NCBI GenBank assembly: GCA_003155565.1
Contig: PMDM01000398.1
Coordinates: 1 to 7,540 of the forward strand
Direction: 5' to 3'
DNA: 7,540 nt
Origin: Methylococcaceae bacterium
Lineage (GTDB): Bacteria; Pseudomonadota; Gammaproteobacteria; Methylococcales; Methylomonadaceae
The notes beneath the pieces were generated by a model. It worked only from the letters and a program-made list of their open reading frames with translations. It had not been told where the DNA came from and did no database searches. The position numbers and the translations under genes are program-made. This document shows positions 6,725 to 7,540 of this stretch, piece by piece. Within the stretch, counting starts at the first letter, position 1. Every line of letters starts with the position of its first letter.

Positions 6725-7197
6725 TTAATCGTATTTACGATTGTTATAGAGCAACCATCCGCCAGGATGTAAACCTTTCGGGTCGCGGTGCGTCCAATGC
6801 ACAACGCCGCCCTTATTATTCCATTCGTACTCGCCAGAAAAAGAAATAACTGTTCCTTCTTTCAAGCCCTCAACTTTAGCTGCTAGATCAATATTATGGG
6901 CAATGAGTAGTTTCCGCCCAGAATCTAGCTGGACTACAAAGCGCTGATGTCTTAGCCCGTGGTCGTCGTCCCGTAATATTTTTGCTATCCGTCCCGCCTG
7001 TTTTACCTGAATATTGCTTTGTTGGTTATCGAAAGCTTTCTTAAATGCATCTAAGTCTGTTAAATCGGATTTTGTACTTTGTGATAGGGGTCAAGCCCAA
7101 AACTGCCACGATTAGATGACAGGAAAGCTGAGCAAAGCCCCAGTAAAACTAAAATGATAAGCGTTAGAAATCGTTTATTCACAGGAGATTTTTGCAT
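6725..7197 (-). pseudogene. DUF3465-family gene with a one-base frameshift
   Basis: From ATG at 7197 the - strand encodes a basic and hydrophobic N-terminus (NKRFLTLIILVLLGLCSAFL), a likely signal peptide or membrane anchor. It then runs ..GSFGLDP and, as the sequence stands, on to YHKVQNPI and a TAA at 7060-7062, a 45-residue product. The rest of the family domain lies in the next frame with no start codon of its own before its last 50 or so codons: DLTDLDAFKKAF, ILRDDDHGLRHQRFVVQLDSG, LLIAHNIDLA, GEYEWNNKGGVVHWTHRDP, GGWLLYNNRKYD, stop at 6725. Adding one base in the C-run at 7087-7090 restores a continuous 157-residue protein. DUF3465 has no assigned function to my knowledge. The conserved RHQRF, HN, GEYEWN and HWTHRDP blocks identify the family. 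This is either a recent pseudogene or a sequencing error. The protein would be exported or membrane-anchored. Confidence 0.85.
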
Positions 7198-7252
7198 AGA
7201 ACGTTTTAGATTGAGTGTTGAATGAAGCCCTGAATAAGTTGATTTTCCTCAT

Positions 7253-7276
7253 GGTTCGACTAGCTCACCACGAACG
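7253..7276 (-). repeat. Hairpin repeat unit, copy 1 (inverted)
   Basis: On the - strand it begins CGTTCGTGGT, has loop GAGCTAGTCGA and ends ACC. It matches copy 2 at 19 of 24 positions. The stem GGT/ACC is extended by a T-A pair (7252 with 7270). Confidence 0.75.
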
Positions 7277-7291
7277 AAATCAACGCTTTGC

Positions 7292-7315
7292 CGTTCGTCC
7301 TGAGCTTGTCGAAGG
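7292..7315 (+). repeat. Hairpin repeat unit, copy 2
   Basis: It begins CGTTCGTCCT, has loop GAGCTTGTCGA and ends AGG. The stem GTCCT (7297-7301) pairs with AGGAC (7313-7317). The right arm then runs directly into the terminal inverted repeat of the composite element, where a full palindrome would continue GAACG. Confidence 0.75.
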
Positions 7316-7388
7316 ACTTATTCAGGGCTTCCTTAATAAACATGCGTGCTTGTTAATTGTACGCACGACTTGAGATTATCGTTCCTAA

Positions 7389-7420
7389 GCCGATTATGCA
7401 TAAACTGATTGATTATCGGC
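7389..7420. repeat. Imperfect hairpin
   Basis: GCCGATTAT (7389-7397) pairs with ATTATCGGC (7412-7420) at 8 of 9 positions around a 14-nt loop. Neither strand has a T-run after it, so it is not a standard terminator. Function unknown. Confidence 0.5.
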
Positions 7421-7511
7421 AAAGTTCTTCAAAAAATTGTTCGTATATCTTTTAGGCTATAAGGCAGCCATTGCATTATCCTAAAAAAATCAGTTGGGGT
7501 GTGCTGTAGTC

Positions 7512-7535
7512 CGTTCGTGCTGAGCTAGTCGAAGC
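7512..7535 (+). repeat. Hairpin repeat unit, copy 3 (at the window edge)
   Basis: It begins CGTTCGTGCT, has loop GAGCTAGTCGA and ends AGC. It has the same orientation as copy 2 and the same loop as copy 1. The stem GCT/AGC is extended by T-A and a G-T wobble (7517-7518 with 7536-7537). The right flank is cut by the window end. Confidence 0.7.
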
Positions 7536-7540
7536 ATAAA

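Larger units (their letters stand above)
7224..7331. repeat. Composite palindromic element with 16-bp perfect terminal inverted repeats
   Basis: GAAGCCCTGAATAAGT (7224-7239) is the exact reverse complement of ACTTATTCAGGGCTTC (7316-7331); two further outer pairs follow a mismatch. Inside are two oppositely oriented copies of a 24-bp unit (7253-7276 and 7292-7315), each at the core of its own hairpin. The left hairpin is extended by TTGATTT (7239-7245) pairing with AAATCAA (7277-7283). The layout resembles REPIN or MITE-type elements. No target-site duplication is evident and no transposase is encoded. Confidence 0.75.
7198..7540. other. Repeat-rich non-coding tail of the window
   Basis: No ORF with family features is present on either strand in this 343-bp stretch. 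It holds a 108-bp nested palindrome (7224-7331), a hairpin (7389-7420), and the start of a third repeat unit at the right edge. The promoter of the DUF3465 gene should lie just right of 7197, but I see no good -35/-10 pair there. Confidence 0.6.

Noticed and set aside
7343..7367. Small inverted repeat (TGCGT/ACGCA or CGTGC/GCACG) right of the composite element
   Set aside because: Only 5-bp arms with a long loop and two competing alignments; expected by chance.
7435..7490. Short - strand frame (MQWLPYSLKD..) that might be the start of a transposase or other gene
   Set aside because: It stops after 15 codons, continuing in other frames gives no recognisable protein, and the ribosome binding site is weak.
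7253..7535. CRISPR array
   Set aside because: Only three copies in mixed orientation and with uneven spacing; the copies diverge in the stem, and there are no cas genes or leader.

Overview
The window is the end of the division and cell wall (dcw) cluster of a Gram-negative gammaproteobacterium, followed by a small accessory region. The lineage is supported by the gene order murB-ddlB-ftsQ-ftsA-ftsZ-lpxC, an LpxC that begins exactly like the enterobacterial enzyme (MIKQRTLK..), an FtsZ tail [14 protein letters not shown], and a DUF721/DciA gene just after lpxC. The moderate GC content and the interspersed hairpin repeats built around GAGCTTGTCGA would fit a methanotroph-like gammaproteobacterium (Methylococcales), but that placement is a guess.

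Layout. Positions 1-5584 (+ strand) hold six same-direction genes: the 3' part of murB; ddlB, whose GTG start overlaps the murB stop; ftsQ, 3 nt after ddlB and in the same frame; ftsA; ftsZ; and lpxC after a 79-nt gap. Positions 5588-6067 (- strand) hold a dciA-like gene that converges on lpxC with 3 nt between the stops. Positions 6068-6447 are intergenic, with a near-consensus sigma70 promoter and a leader of about 140 nt for the cold-shock gene at 6448-6648, which ends in a strong intrinsic terminator. Positions 6725-7197 (- strand) hold a DUF3465-family gene broken by one missing base. The rest, to 7540, is non-coding and repeat-rich: a 108-bp nested palindrome and three copies of a hairpin repeat whose stems covary.

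How the genes work together. MurB and DdlB make peptidoglycan precursors (UDP-MurNAc and D-Ala-D-Ala). FtsZ forms the division ring, FtsA tethers it to the membrane, and FtsQ links it to the periplasmic divisome. LpxC commits UDP-GlcNAc derivatives to lipid A, so wall, division and outer-membrane synthesis are encoded together. DciA serves replicative helicase loading. The cold-shock protein and the DUF3465 remnant are unrelated to the cluster.

I found no defence system, mobile-element transposase, CRISPR array, tRNA or rRNA, and no convincing new multi-gene system. The most interesting parts are the covarying hairpin repeats and composite palindrome, the one-base lesion in the DUF3465 gene, and the long leader of the cold-shock gene.
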